Shown: piece after piece, positions 47,672-60,530 of the stretch
How positions within the stretch are numbered: the first letter of the stretch is position 1
How the letters are laid out: every line of letters starts with the position of its first letter
Origin: Taeniopygia guttata
Lineage: Eukaryota; Chordata; Aves; Passeriformes; Estrildidae
NCBI RefSeq assembly: GCF_048771995.1
Contig: NC_133024.1
Span: forward strand, 2,795,001 to 2,859,000
Length of the DNA: 64,000 bases
Reading direction: 5' to 3'
The notes under the pieces: model-generated
Database searches by the model: none
Told to the model about the DNA's origin: nothing
Seen by the model: the letters and a program-made list of their open reading frames with translations, nothing else
Made by a program: the position numbers and the translations under genes

Positions 47672-50600
47672 ACAAGTAATACGTGAATTTATATTGTGAG
47701 AATAAATTTCTGCATCTGTAAATTTGCAGGTAACTTGTTCTCATAGTAAAAAGGGGGCAACAGTAATAGGATTTTATTCTGCCACATTGTATGTAGTATC
47801 TGAGTACCTTCCACCTATAGCAGAGAAGAACTGGGATTTAACTTCTCAGGATAACAGTGTGGGGGAGGGATAAGAAGAGACAGCATGCTGCTTGTTGGTA
47901 GGATTTTTGGCTTGGGTATTTCATGCATTATTTCGATTTGATGCTTGTACCTGAGGTTTTTCTGACGTTTGAGGTGTGTGGGTGTGTGCAGTAGGTAACA
48001 GGGCAGTGGCTTTCTGTGATGGATTGTGCTGTTAATGTACTGCATAGCTCAGAAAGCACTGCTGGGCACATGTGCATCTATGAAAATATTGGATACAACG
48101 TCCAAGAAGTGCTGAGATCCAGGAATCATAAAAATGGTGATTCTGCTATTTCTGAATACACAGATTGTCAATGTTTTCTGGAGTGTTTAATCAGTTCATG
48201 TGTCTGTTTAGTGTTACATTAATTGTAATTGCATCTGCTTTGAGGTGAATCGTGACTTTTTTTAGATTTGGTAATTAAAATTGTATTTATTCATGGAGTT
48301 GGAATAAAATGTGAAGCTTCAATAGAGATGCTACTTTATTAGTATTGCTGCAATACTCTATATATATGAGCTCAGTTCAGGTCTGAATTTTACTGGAGGT
48401 GGGGCTACAGTAGTAGACTGACATTGCAGATTTGATTGGAGAATTGTTTGGATGTCTTCACTGATAGTCACTTTCAGGATAAATTTTGGAGTGTTTTAAG
48501 CATACTCTTAAGATATGTTTGTTTCATTAATTTCGTTGTTTGCTGGCTCACAACACAGCTGTGATCTGCTGTATTTCCTTGCTATATAGTAGGGGAAGGC
48601 ATTCACCCAGGCAAGATTAATCTTACTTTTTTTGTCTTCTTTGACCAGATCTTCTCCATCCTGGTCACTTACTAAGTGATTTTAGTGCTCATAAACTAAT
48701 AAAGCAACAAGCCAGGAGAAGTTATCATGTCATGTCAGTTCAGGACAAGATAGATAAACTGATGGAGTGAGTAAATGAGTGATCAAACTACCTCTGGCTT
48801 GGCTTGTTTTAAATAATTATGGAGACAGTTGGGTGCCTCATCTCCACCTGCCATTAATGTAGGGAATGAGAGGTGAGAAATTGTCACATGGACATTTATT
48901 TTGACAATGGTAGTTTAAGCAATACAAAACATCAAGTTAAGTAACTGCTTGACTGAAAGTGCTTGGACATCTAAGTGTGTTCATACCCACACTTCTACTG
49001 CATGCTACTTCCTTCCTTATGCCTTCTTGTGAGGTAGTTTTTTATCTAGTAGCTAATGGATCATCCTTTTTGACCATGTTCAAGCTTTAAAACTATGTGT
49101 ATCTCCCAGCAAGAAAAAAGCTGACACAGTTTAAAGTAGTGGGTTTTGAACTTTTCCAAAATTACTTTAAAGACATTAAAACATTGTCCTGTAGATGATG
49201 TGAGTGCCTGAAAGAATGAGTGTAAGCCTACCAACAGACTCATTTTCTTAGTTCCTTGTGCAGACCTGTAGGAAGCAATGAGTGCAGTGTTAAAAGCTGC
49301 CCATGTATCTGTGCTGTATCTGTGCTGCAGTGGGAGACCTCTGGACAGGGTAATAACACAAGTCAGCAAAGATAATGACAGAAGTCTGACTGCTTGGTAG
49401 TGTTAAGCACAAACTGTTTTGCTTTGAAAAGAATGGTGACATAACATGACGTGAACTGTTCTGGCTGTGAAATCCTACTGAAATGGTAAACTTTGATTTT
49501 AAAATGTACTTGTTCTTTTCTTGACCTCAGTCAAGGAGACTTAGGAGAGACAAATGAGCAGAGAGTAATTATTTGAAGTACAAGCAGATGCTACTCTTGT
49601 TTCTCAAGGAAGTTTCTTGCGTAGAAAGGCAGGGTTAAAGAAATTGAGCTTTTTGTACTGAAAACAATGCAATACTTTAGCCTTTAGCTTTTTCTTCTTA
49701 TGACCTGTCATCTTAAGGATGAAGTGCCTTTAATAACAAAAAACTGAACTGGGCTGGTAGAGGAGGATCTTTCAGAATAGTTTAAAGTAATTTGCAAAAT
49801 AAATAATAGCAGGTTACTTAAAAAGATGTGAGAAAGTTTTATTTTGTTACCAAGTCAAGATAGATTTAATATGTACCTTAGTTGTTAAAGATATGCTTTA
49901 AGTGATTTGTTAGTTAACCTCATAACAATGGTCAATTATATTTATTTCCTATTAGAAGTATTTCTTCTAAGGAAAAAAAAATATATATGTTTCTGCTTTC
50001 TGTTCCTGTTTTTGATGTTGCTGAAATAAATTGTCCTTGTCTGTCATGTCAGGAGTGCCAAAGACTGTTTTTCTATATCTAGTGAAATACTCTCAGGTGT
50101 ATCTGAAGTGAAGAAGTAGAGAGGGGAGGAAGGAGGCTTTGCTGTGCACTGTAGCAATACCTGTCCAGTATTGATGAGGACTAAGAAGTGCCCTTTCAAA
50201 ACTGACTATCAAATTGAGAAGCAGGGAGAAAACAGTGCTCAAGCAGATAGGAAACAGCTTCTCTGAAATACACAGAATAACCCTGAGATTGGTGGTGGGC
50301 TTATGAGCTCATTTATCTCAGGAGTTGTGGACTCCCAGAGCTGTGAGTAATGCAGTACAATTGTTGGTTTTGATTTGAAGAGAAGCCCAGGTATTTATTT
50401 AATAATAATTGTATCATAATAGCTTTGGGAGTATCTTTGCTGTTTCTCTTAAGTTATTTATGATTAAGAGCTCTTACCTGTATTTTCACCTTCTCTGCTG
50501 TTGGTCCGCATACCACTGCAGCACAATATTCCATGCAGGTTTTGTGGCTTCTTGGTTCAAATGCTCATTAAATCTGTTCAGCTCTGTGTGTAAATCACAT

Positions 50601-51880
50601 TTGCAATTTTGATACGGTTCTGGCTTTAAGACATATGTTACTATAGTAAAGAAGCAGCTGTATATCTCTCCAGTGCTAATAGTTTCCCCCCAAAAGAATC
50701 ATTAAGTACTGGTGAGACTAAAACTAGTGTCTCAGTTTATGACTGACAAGGGTTAAAGCTGCCAAGCTACAGGGACACTAGTACAGGAGTGGCATTGATA
50801 TTAAGGGGGATCGGATGTGGTGTGTTGCTGCTCAAACTCTGGCTAGCCTAGCCTGCATGCTGAGATTTAGGCTGCCTTTGTGATGTTGCTGCAGCACCTG
50901 CAGGTCCTGCTGCAATGAGGCTTTGCATCCGCTCGGTGGGAGCTGCCTGCTCCGTCAGAGGAGCTGTGATGGGGATGTGTGTCTGCATCAGTGACCTTCA
51001 GCTTACAGCCTGAGGGATCCGTGCAACTGCAGTCACACAGGCAGGCTGGGAACTGGGGAGCCTTGGGACAAAGGCATGGCTTCTGTCTGTCCACTCCTGG
51101 AAATGAAAGCCACAGGCTTTGGAGAGAGGTGTGATTGTGTTTCTAGCTCAGTCTGGATTGTCTGCAGACTGACTGTAGGACATACTTTGAAACAGTGTCC
51201 AAAAGTGAACAAGCCACAGTGAATTTAAAAGGAGTCATTAAATGCTTTCTTAGAAGTTGCTGAGTTTCATAATCTGGAACGGAATCTTCCAAATGGGAGT
51301 TAGACATGCTGCAGGTTTCTTTACTGAGCAGACAGGAGAAAATATATGAAAGAAGTGGTAAAAATAAAATTGGTTGGCCACCTTGCCTGTTTTCTGTTCT
51401 CCTGTCAGTATAATGTAGAGGACATGAGATGGGATTTTTTTGAAGTGTAAGAACTCCACTTAAATTGATTTCCTGTTTTATTTTGGCCCTGTATCTACTC
51501 TGTACCCACCAGTACAAAACACCCTGCACCTTGCTATACAGAGCTAATAGGACAAAACATTGAGACCTGAAAGAGGGCAAGACAAGTGTAAAAACCATGC
51601 AGTGTCCCTACTTACCTCCACAGCCTCATTTCGATAAATGCATGGGGATTGTCTCCTTTTGGCTGAGAAGTACAGATCAGATCCTTGCTGTGCTAGTGTC
51701 ACTAACATCCACTGCCATCCTGTTTCCTGTTACGAATTTAAATTACTACTTTGAAACACTGCCTGATGATGCTCGAGGTAGTCAGTCCACCCTCCCTTGT
51801 GGTTTTTTGGCTTTTGTTCTCCAAGCTCACGTTTATTTGGGATGCCGTATATCAGTGTTTTCTGTGGGATGTGCTAATGA
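43668..51880. other. AT-rich non-coding sequence, probable intron
   Basis: No coding exon is supported. Contents include a 36-T run (47633-47668), an A-rich/AT run at about 49972-49988, and short chance open frames. Positions 46190-46430 are more G+C-rich and contain a CCAGGG-rich patch that might be a decayed repeat. Nothing else stands out before the second CpG island. Confidence 0.6.
47633..47668. repeat. Poly-T run (36 T)
   Basis: The longest homopolymer in the window. On the minus strand it is a 36-nt poly-A, so it could be the tail of a minus-strand retroposed copy whose body would lie to the right (47669 onward). I recognised no body and no target-site duplication. Assembly or polymerase slippage may affect its length. 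Confidence 0.95.
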
Positions 51881-52337
51881 CACAGAGCAGCTGAGGAAAG
51901 TGGGGGACGGGCAAGCGGCAGAAGCAGGACGGCAGCAGGGAGCGAGCTTCCCGTGCAGGTGGAGAAAGCTCTTACAGCGTGCGGGATGCTGTTGTCGAGC
52001 TTAAGCCCTGCTTGAGTCGGTTTTAAAATGAAAAGCCTCTCACTTCTCGAAGCTGTTTTCCTGAAGAATCCCCCCCGGTTTTGTTTTTTTTTTTCTGTTA
52101 AACTCCATCAGAAGAAGTTATTTACGCGCTAGACGCGGCAGTTCGGTCAGTCTTTGAGGAGCTGCCGTACATCATCTGTTGCTTGCAGCACGCCGGAGGA
52201 GTTCCCGCAGCTGCGGAGCAGAGCCTTGTGTCCGTCCCGCAGGACGTGTGGGGTTTCAAACCGCCTCACGCGTGGTGGCGGGCGGGGCGAGCGGGGAAAA
52301 AGCCGTGGCCGGCCGGGAAACAGGCAGGGAAGCAGGC

Positions 52338-52427
52338 AGGGAAGCGGCTGTGGCGAGGGAAGAGTCAGGGAAGCGGCTGTGGCGAGCAGGGAAGCGGCTG
52401 TGGAGAGCAGGGCAGCGGCTGTGGCGG
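52338..52427. repeat. GC-rich minisatellite, 21-bp period
   Basis: Four copies of AGGGAAGCGGCTGTGGCGA and close variants start at 52338, 52367, 52388 and 52409, with spacings of 29, 21 and 21 bp. Shorter CAGGCAGGGAAG units precede it from about 52321. The 21-bp period keeps frame, which is why open frames here show repeated Gly-Cys-Gly-Glu-type peptides; these have no recognised function. Confidence 0.9.
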
Positions 52428-52473
52428 CAGCAGGGCGGGCGCTGAGGGCCGCTTGCCCTCAGCGCGGGCCGCG

Positions 52474-52610
52474 GTCCGTGCCCCGCTGGGCCGGGGGTGC
52501 TGCCGCCGTCCGTGCCCCGCTGGGCCGGGGGTGCTGCCGTGGGTCCGTGCCCCGCTGGGCCGGGGGTGCAGCCACGGTCCTGTGCCCCGCTGGGCCGGGG
52601 ATGCCGCCGT
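52474..52610. repeat. GC-rich minisatellite, 34-35-bp period
   Basis: Four copies of a unit beginning GTCCGTGCCCCGCTGGGCCG start at 52474, 52508, 52543 and 52577, with a short partial fifth after 52610. The spacing of 34, 35 and 34 bp does not keep frame, so it is unlikely to encode a repeat protein. Confidence 0.93.
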
Positions 52611-52839
52611 CCGTGCCAGCCCCGGCGCTGGAATTTCAGCAACGCTGTACTACCAAAGGCATGCTGTATAATCAGCGAGTCTTTGCTCCGCTTCTCCTCG
52701 CCCCGTGCCTCTGCTCCGCCCCGTCCGCGCTCCTGAGATCAGCTTCCTGCTTTTCAGTTTCCCTCGGTTACTCCTCCCCCGAAAGAGTTGTGTTTGCATC
52801 GGGCTGGAGCTGATTTCTGCTCGTGGTTCGGGCTCCGGT

Positions 52840-52946
52840 TGTGCCGGGCTGCAGAGGCGGTGTGGCGGTGCCCGCGGTGGGTTGCAGGGCTGTAGGCAGC
52901 ATGGCAAACTCTCGTGTGCCAGCTCTGTGACCGGAGGGCAGAGGAG
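52840..52946 (+). other. Candidate alternative first exon in the second CpG island
   Basis: The 3' edge is a consensus donor, GAGGAG|GTGAGTGAG, with GT at 52947-52948. An ATG at 52901 opens a ten-codon frame ending in TGA (52928-52930), so if transcribed the exon would carry a short upstream open frame rather than the main coding start. The 5' edge is arbitrary. The donor sequence closely resembles those at 19279 and 21049. Confidence 0.35.
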
Positions 52947-53043
52947 GTGAGTGAGTGCCGCCCGTACATCGCTGAATCCGAGACTCACAAATAACAACAG
53001 ACGAGCAATTACGTTGTTACCGTCCCCGATTAGATGGTTTTGC

Positions 53044-53061
53044 TCCTGAGTATACTCAGGA
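53044..53061. repeat. 18-bp perfect palindrome
   Basis: TCCTGAGTATACTCAGGA is fully self-complementary with no spacer. It sits about 50 bp beyond the right edge of the second CpG island. It could be a dimeric binding site or chance. Confidence 0.93.
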
Positions 53062-56000
53062 AGTGATGTATTTTGCTGTAGCAAAGGTCTGTAGTCAATA
53101 AAAGTTTGTAGTTTGTAAATATCTTGTTTTTCTCATTGAAAAGTATAAATAGGTATGACACAAACACAGCCATAAAGGTAAAGTTTACTCTAAAAAATTT
53201 TAAAAACCCACTCGTGTTATTTCAGAAATTCTGGATGGATTGAGTAATGCAAGAGAAGAGACTTTACAGTTGTTTAGTAGTAACTGTGGATCTAGAACAG
53301 TGTGATGTATTTGAGGGAGTGATATGATGTTATAACATGGAAATAAAATTATACACATGAAAAGCCAAAAAGAAAAAATACTTCTTATAGTTGCCAAGCA
53401 TCCCTCAGAAAGGAAGCCAGGTTGGTTGATTGAAAACAGTGTTTGGAATAATGTCAGTTTCAACAGATGGGCAACTTTACGGAAAAGTGTCTTCTTACAT
53501 TATTGCATTGGATTTTTAAAATTATTTTTCTTTACAGAATGAAGAATGTAAATATCACAGGTTCATTAATCAATTTTCAGCTTTTCAAACTGATGAGCAC
53601 CATTCTCTGTATTCCCTCAAATAAAGTTCTGAAATTGCTAATCTGTAAGTGGTGATAGGTTACACAAATACTTTGTGTTGCCATATTCTGCTTTTGCTGT
53701 GTTTTTATTACTGCCTGTTAACAATGGGATTAATGGGATGACTTTGTTTGCTCTGGCTGTGATGCTGTGAGTGATTTTGCAGAGGACTCTTCCTGAGAAG
53801 CCACTCAAACACACAGCTGTGGTGAGCCAGCCTGGTGCTGGATGTGCCACCGCAGCTACAGGGCACTGCCACAGGTCTGAGCTGCTGCCCAGGTGACAGG
53901 GGACGCTTTTTGCTTAAGTGGAGAAGGTACTTATTAAGAGTAAACCACAAAAATAATGCTGTCTTTGGTAGCCAAGAAATTATGGCACAATACAAGGGAC
54001 CTTAAATGCTCTACAGATTACTTCTTTTTTCAAAAGCAGCCACAGAAGGTGCTGCCAGAAAAACCTGTGCATTTCAGCTGAAGATGAGCAGGATCTGCTG
54101 CATGGGAAAGTTACTCAAAATGTTTTCACTCCTTTTTATCTGTTACTTCACTATTGCACACTAAAGTGCTTTTTATGATATCAGGAGACTAAAATACTTT
54201 AAAATTAAAGGAATATCTTTATGCAGATGTTCAAACGAAATATTTTCCCAAACTAATTAAAAAATTTAGCTGTCTATAGAAGTGAAAATAATTTGAGTTT
54301 TCCTGTTCCCTGCTAGCTACAAGAATATATAAAGGTGTTTTAAATTTAAAATGGTGTTAATGTAGCTGTAACTGTTCCATACTTAACTGAATAACTTTCT
54401 TTTTGTAACTAATGCTGCCACTCAAAGCTTGATAATGTATGAAGTAACTTGGAAGTAGCAATCAGGTGTGTAAACACCTGGAAGTTTTTTGGGTAGAGAT
54501 GCAGGCAAATTCCACATGGGCCTATTGTGCATTGACAAAATCTCAGTAAACAGAATTTTAGTGCAGCTCACTCAAGAAGCAGGTTCTTGCTAATCAGGAG
54601 CAGTTACTAGATTTCAGGTATTTCCTTCTCCTTTCAAGGCTCCAATTGAAAAAAATCAATGGTATATTCTAACAACATGACTGAGGCCTTCCCATCTGTA
54701 GCTCATGGGTTATTCAGAATGATCACAGGAATAAATCTCTTTTACAGGTTTTCTGAATTAGATGCTGGGCTTTGACTGAATGTCTGATCTGAGTCCCTGC
54801 TCTGTGATTTCTGAATCTACACCTGGAGATGTTTGCTGCAGGTACTGACATCTGCTTTCTGGTGGACCTCTAGTGAGACAAGGAATCCAAACTGATGTGT
54901 TGAAGTGGTGGTTAGGCAGAGGAAAAATAGGTATTTTCTGGTTGAGCTTTCATAAGAACTGAATATACTCTATTATCATCAATTTACACTGTAGCTTGTG
55001 ACTACATTTTCTGCAGTATGAGTTGACAAATGCACATAAAAGCAGATAAATCCTTTGCTCTTGACAGTTCTAAGAGGTATTTCAGCTTGTCCTGCAGGTC
55101 CTTAGAGAAAGACATCTTCAGCTGACTGATAACTCTTTAGCACGTTTCTGCTGAGTAATTAAGGTGCAAATAGCGGCTGCAGAGATGCTTAGGCTTCAGT
55201 CAGTAATGTGTTTGTTTTCAGATGGTCAGCCTCCTTCATTTATACCTAGAAATAATTAATTCTTGAACACTGTGCCATCTCTTGAAGATGATTAAGGAGC
55301 ATGATATGCTGCCTTTGTCAGACCTGGTGGGGAACAAGGGGACAGGCACCTACCCAGCTAACCAAAGTTCCCAGGTCTGTGGTAAGACCTCTAGAAAAGG
55401 TATATTATGGTTGTCTTTTGGGGTGATAGAAGCCTGGTCAGTATCAGAAACCATTTATCAAAAGGAAGTATGCCAACCTAGGTATTTGCAGCACTAACAA
55501 AGTACTGGGAAGTACTGCATGATTTGTACAAAGTACCAGGGCTGATCTGCATATTAAGAAATAGTAGAAAGTTCAGAAGGAGCTTCCCATTTTAATTTTA
55601 ATGCACAGAGGGAGGAGCTTAAAGAGTGGCTGTGATATTTTGCAATTTCTTGTGTTTTCAAGTCTGCCACTGATTTTGTTTTCTGCATGTTGCCTTTGCA
55701 AAACAGGCCTACTGTGTGGTGTTCACTTTTATCTTGCATGTACCTGCAGAAAAGTATGTATAGATACCTACACATGTAAACACTTAGGTATGTGTATGTA
55801 ATAGAAAGAGTATGTGCATCTTTGCTGTGGTAACAGGACAAAATGAGCTTTGGTGGCTATTCCTGATCCCCATTCACTCTTGCAGTTCACTGAAAACATG
55901 AGACAAGGCAGCGAGACTTACACACGACATGAGTAGGGTAGACATGAGTGGAGTAATCTCAGGTACTATCTGCTGCTGATTTCATCAGTGATGTTTTTTG

Positions 56001-57874
56001 GCATGCTGTGTTAGACCAGTAGTGAACCCACTCTTTCACTGTTGTTACCAAAGAGTATCTTAAAGTACCTAGATAAATAAAGTGAATTAAATTTGTGTCT
56101 AAATAAAAATAAAGCCAGTGTTAATAAAGTATTAAGAGTGGCCTTGCCTTTCATATGATTCTGGCTAGTCAAAGCTGCAAAATATTGATATTATTTTTGT
56201 TGATAGTACAAATTAGGCCTGTTTAAGAACTAGCTGAATAGATCTGAGTAGTGCCTGTACAAACTTCTGAGTCTGCAGAACTGTTTTCTCACTTCCACAT
56301 ACCTCTGTGACTGGACCACTGAGCAGTGAGTAGCAAGAAATATCTCCTGGTGATTTATGGACCTAAAAGGATAAGGTGTCCCCCATCTTGGAGAAATAAA
56401 TATGATTTAGAGTCAGTCTTTCTGCAGGTCCTCCACATAGGGTGAATCTGACCAATGCTTAATTTGTTAGACATGTGAAGCAAGGTGGAGGTGTTGCCTG
56501 CTGGGATCAGAGCTTTAAACATCACTTAGCTGCTGCTCGTGCCCTCACTATTTTGAAGGAATCTTCTCTCTTTAACTCCAACATTAGGGCTTGCAGGGAT
56601 CATTTTTTCTTGTTTCATGTCTTTGTATAGTGTGTTGTTTTTCACCTTCAACTGCAGATTGAAATAAGTTGGGGCTCCTTAACCATACCAGAATGATAAT
56701 TTGGATTTTATAGCATTTTTCACTTGCTATACCTGAATTGATGTATAGGATTGATGGAAGAAGCTAGGTGACACCTTTGTGACTGAGGTGATTGAGGCAG
56801 GTGGAAGCTCTGAATTACAGGAAGGTTAAGTGTGAATTTAAGGAAACCTTTTGGCTTCCTTGAAAGGTTTGGAGAACCTATGGTTCCTTATTTTGGGAGT
56901 GGGGAGGGGAAGCTGCTGCTGGGATTCTGTTAAGGATGTTGTGCATGACAGGAGGTAAGGGGGCATATTATAAAATAGTGTGGAAGTTGTGTGTGATGAT
57001 TAGCACCTGATGCTCACTGTATTGGATTCACCTCTGATCAACAGCGCAAACATCCCAAGAGAAAATATGCAAATAGGAACTCCTAGTCGGTGAAGGAGGA
57101 GTAGCAACATGTTCTTCAAGAGTCTAGCATTACTGTGGCAGCAAAGGGATTTCCAGGAACAAAAAAAAGCCTAAGACAATCTTGCCTAAGATGTGTCTGC
57201 AATTCAGTCTTTCAACAAGTAGCACAGATTAACACAGAGAAAAGAAATGGATCCGAGTTTGTTTTGAAACCAAGGTGTTGACATGAAAAATCAGTACCAT
57301 TTTTTCACTTTATTACATAGTTGAAATGGCCATTCATTTGAAGAATGAATATTTGATGTTTTCATAAAAAATTCTATGCTTAAATTTCTGTAGCATACCT
57401 GGCTGGAGGGGTTTTACAGAGAACTTATAGCACATTACAAATATTTATGAAGCTTAGTAAGATTTTTATAGATGTTAATACTGTTTATCAAAGCGTTATT
57501 TGAACTCATACTTCAGATACGTGTTTAATCTATTATGGTTCTTTCTTTTGCATGTTACTAGGTAGCTGTTTCTTCCATGGCTGAGACCTTACCTAAGTCC
57601 CCATGTGCTTGTCACAGTGGCTTTGTGGCAGAGGAGGGATGTGGACCAAGGAGGATCCCTTGGCTTGTCCTGCTGCTGCTGCTCAGCAGTTTAATCCCTG
57701 TCACCTGAACTGCTGCTTCCCAGGGGTAGCACAATTCTCAGAAAAGGTTTGCCCACCACTGAAGAGGAACAGGGTTAGAATAACACAGCTGTGTTTCCTC
57801 CCAGGCATAAGGAAGGAACTTGGTTTTGGGGCTGGAAGTGGGAAACTGGCATCTAGGGCACACCAAGGAACGTC

Positions 57875-57894
57875 ATGATGATGAGCATCATCAT
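57875..57894. repeat. Inverted repeat of ATG/CAT triplets
   Basis: ATGATGATG (57875-57883) pairs with CATCATCAT (57886-57894) across the two-base spacer 'ag'. It probably arose from simple triplet expansion in both senses. Confidence 0.9.
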
Positions 57895-60420
57895 CAAGGC
57901 TGCAAGGACCGTGTAATGCTTCAGGTGCTGAACCTGCAGTGGACTCTTGTCAGTGCTCGTGTGCTTTAAGCGGTAAAAAAACTTGTTTTGCCCTGTCAGC
58001 TGGACTGCAGGAGCTGGTGAGGCTGCAGGGATTGTTTGTGGCCACTAGATGACTCCTTCAGCCTGCTGGTGGATAAACTCAGAGCTGACAAGAAGTCTGA
58101 AGAGCTGGTGCAGTAAGGAGGGGCTGTTCTGGGTCCGTGCTGGGAGAGGAGCACCAGAATAAATCTCCCAACTGATGGAAGTGTTACATGATTTTTTTAG
58201 TTTGAGTTGAAGTAGTTCAGGGTAATAAAACTCTACAGATGACTAATTTGGGATGTTTGTTTATAAGCTTGCATTTTCAAAACAAGGGTCCTAACTTCCA
58301 TAAGGTCAGGCTGGATTCACTGAGGCAGTAAACATGTGAAAAAGCTAATTTTACAAGTTGTTCTACTTGCTGACTACACTGTAAGTGATACCTGGGTTTG
58401 TGAGGGGCTCTGGCTCTTATTTTACAAGCTTTCATTAAAAGAAAACTCACTGAACATTCCACTCAAACCAACAGCAACATAATGTTATCTTTGCCTCTTC
58501 TTTGCATCTTGTAGATGGGCGAGACAAATTCTGTTAGGCTGGGAAAAATGTAAACAGACTTATGAAGTCAAGGCCTAGACAGAATTCCCACAAACTCGCT
58601 ATAAATTTAGTTGCATATGTAGAGGGTCCACTCACTATGTGATGCTCAGGATTAAATAAACTTCCTGTCATTTAGAGAGAGTGTAGACAATGCTTTAGTT
58701 GCATAAAAAATTATCTACCAATGTCTGTACTAAGTGTGTAGTCTCTTTATCAAGGTAATTAGGTGATGAGGTGGTTCTGCTGTTGCTCCATGTGTTTCCT
58801 CACATCTGTTTCTATTTCTGAGAAGTAATAATGAATCATTAGTTACCATTAAATGTGACCAGTTCCTGGTGCAAAGTATGTGCTGGATAAAACAATAGTG
58901 CCCATGGCTGATTTTTTAAAATTCAAAACTGTTTTTTTTTAAGCCAAGAATATCATAGCAAGTAAGACTCATTATGAGCCTCATCTATGGCTTGATCTGC
59001 GAAGGCATTATATTATTCTTCTAAGCTGTGAAGTCTGAGTGCTTCAGTGTTTGTGGTAAGCTAATCTTGCAAAGTAAGAGTGTCATGTTTGGAAGGTTTT
59101 TTTTCAGCCAAAGTTCTTTCTCTCTTAAATACAGAAGACCTGCTGGTATGTCCAAAGCTTCTGAATTAGCTTCCAAAAATGCAGTTCTGGAATGAGTCTT
59201 TGCAAACCAGGACTAGAATTCTCTTGACCCAAACTGTGTCTTGACAGTTGGGTTGGATGTTTACCCAGTGGCATATTGGGGTTTAGTTCATTGGATGTGT
59301 TGCAAAGATGTGACATAAAACCCAGCTGTTTTATGAGATTTTCAGTTACTTTCTATTTATGCATGTAGGGAATGTATGTAATACATTTCTTTGTATGAAT
59401 ACATGCAAACGTCCCTTGTCTCTTTTCCAAATATGCATCTCTTGGCATATACACACAGGCATCCTTCCCTTCCTCTCTACCTTGTTTTCTACACCAAGAC
59501 CCTGTTTTTGCAATTGTGTTTAAAAGCTGTGATACAGCAATTTTGTACTGATCTAAAGGGAAACTGCATAACCTGTAACTTGCACTAATCATTTGTAAAT
59601 AAACTATGACAGAATTGATGAGGAGAAATACTGAAAAAAGAAACTGAGTTTTGGAATTTACTTAAATAATTTCTGTCTATCTTGTTGCTGTGTCATTATT
59701 TTGTTACATTAAGTGTTCTGTTTAACTTGCTTTCTGAGATTTCCATGTTTTTATCTGTTTATTTAAAAGCTGTAGTTCTAAGGAGATGGTTTAATTGAGA
59801 GGCCAAGAAGGAAGATTTAGGGGCAAGGCCAGGAGCAAAGCTATGGCTATCTAAGCTTACTTGGTCTGGGTGTGTTCAGTGTGTTGATCTCTTACATGCT
59901 GCAGGAGAAATAAAGCTGTGCTGCACCATGTTAAGATTTAGCTAATAAAATGTAAAGAAAAATTAAAGGAAAAATTACCTAATCCGGTAGTTCCCATTAG
60001 ATTCTCACTCTGAGAAGTATTTTATTTTTGGATTTATGCTTTTTCTGCTGCTGTCAGTGCTGGCTGTGGTTATGAATAGAAGGCACCATGTGTAGCATGG
60101 ATCAAAGAGAGGTGAATGAGCTGAATTGGAAATTTACTGTGCTTGAGCTAAGCTGGCAATGGAACTGACAATGAGTGGCTTCATTTTATTTATAGCTGTG
60201 TAAAGGGAGAGGTGTGCATGTGTGTGGGTCCTATCTCCCCCAGCCTCTGCCTTGTGCCTCTCCTTGTTCTCCTGGGCCCCCAGTGACGTGCTGGGACGTA
60301 CAGGTTATCAGCTCTGAGCACAGCTGGCATTTCAGGAATTAGCTGGGCTGCTGCTGGGAGCACAATAGTGGCATATTTCATGTTCAGCTTCCTCTCTGAA
60401 AAGTTCTGAAGTTTTGAAAA

Positions 60421-60530
60421 AAGTTTGCTTTCCAGATTTTTTTTTTCCCCCAAGACAAAATCAATCTGTTCTTCATCCCATGGTCTTCATCCTTTTTATG
60501 ATTTACTACTAATAATACTTAATATTTTTG
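60421..60530. repeat. Unnamed dispersed repeat, copy 1 (about 110 bp)
   Basis: Shares a continuous segment with 63722-63830: 'gtttgctttcca', a T9-T10 run, C4-C5, 'aagacaaaatcaatctgttc', 'ttcatcccatggtct', 'tcctttttat', 'ttactactaataatactta'. Differences are a few substitutions and one or two single-base indels, roughly 90 percent identity by eye. Similarity ends abruptly on both sides. No coding content. Confidence 0.9.

Larger units (their letters stand above)
51880..52990. promoter_or_regulatory. Second CpG island, possible alternative promoter
   Basis: G+C and CpG density rise at about 51880 and fall after about 52990. It holds two minisatellites (52338-52427 and 52474-52610) and a consensus + strand donor after 52946. 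No TATA box was seen, so a dispersed start is expected if it is a promoter. It lies about 30 kb downstream of the first island and on the same inferred strand, suggesting an internal promoter of the same gene. A separate gene or a non-promoter GC-rich repeat region remains possible. Confidence 0.65.

Noticed and set aside
51143..51598. A 151-codon open frame on the minus strand
   Set aside because: Composition looks like translated AT-rich intron; no family resemblance and no promoter nearby on that strand.
52183..52671. A 162-codon frame with repeated 'RAPLGRGC'-type peptides resembling a repeat protein
   Set aside because: It comes from the minisatellites, whose 34-35-bp period does not keep frame; the apparent repeats come from frame changes between units.
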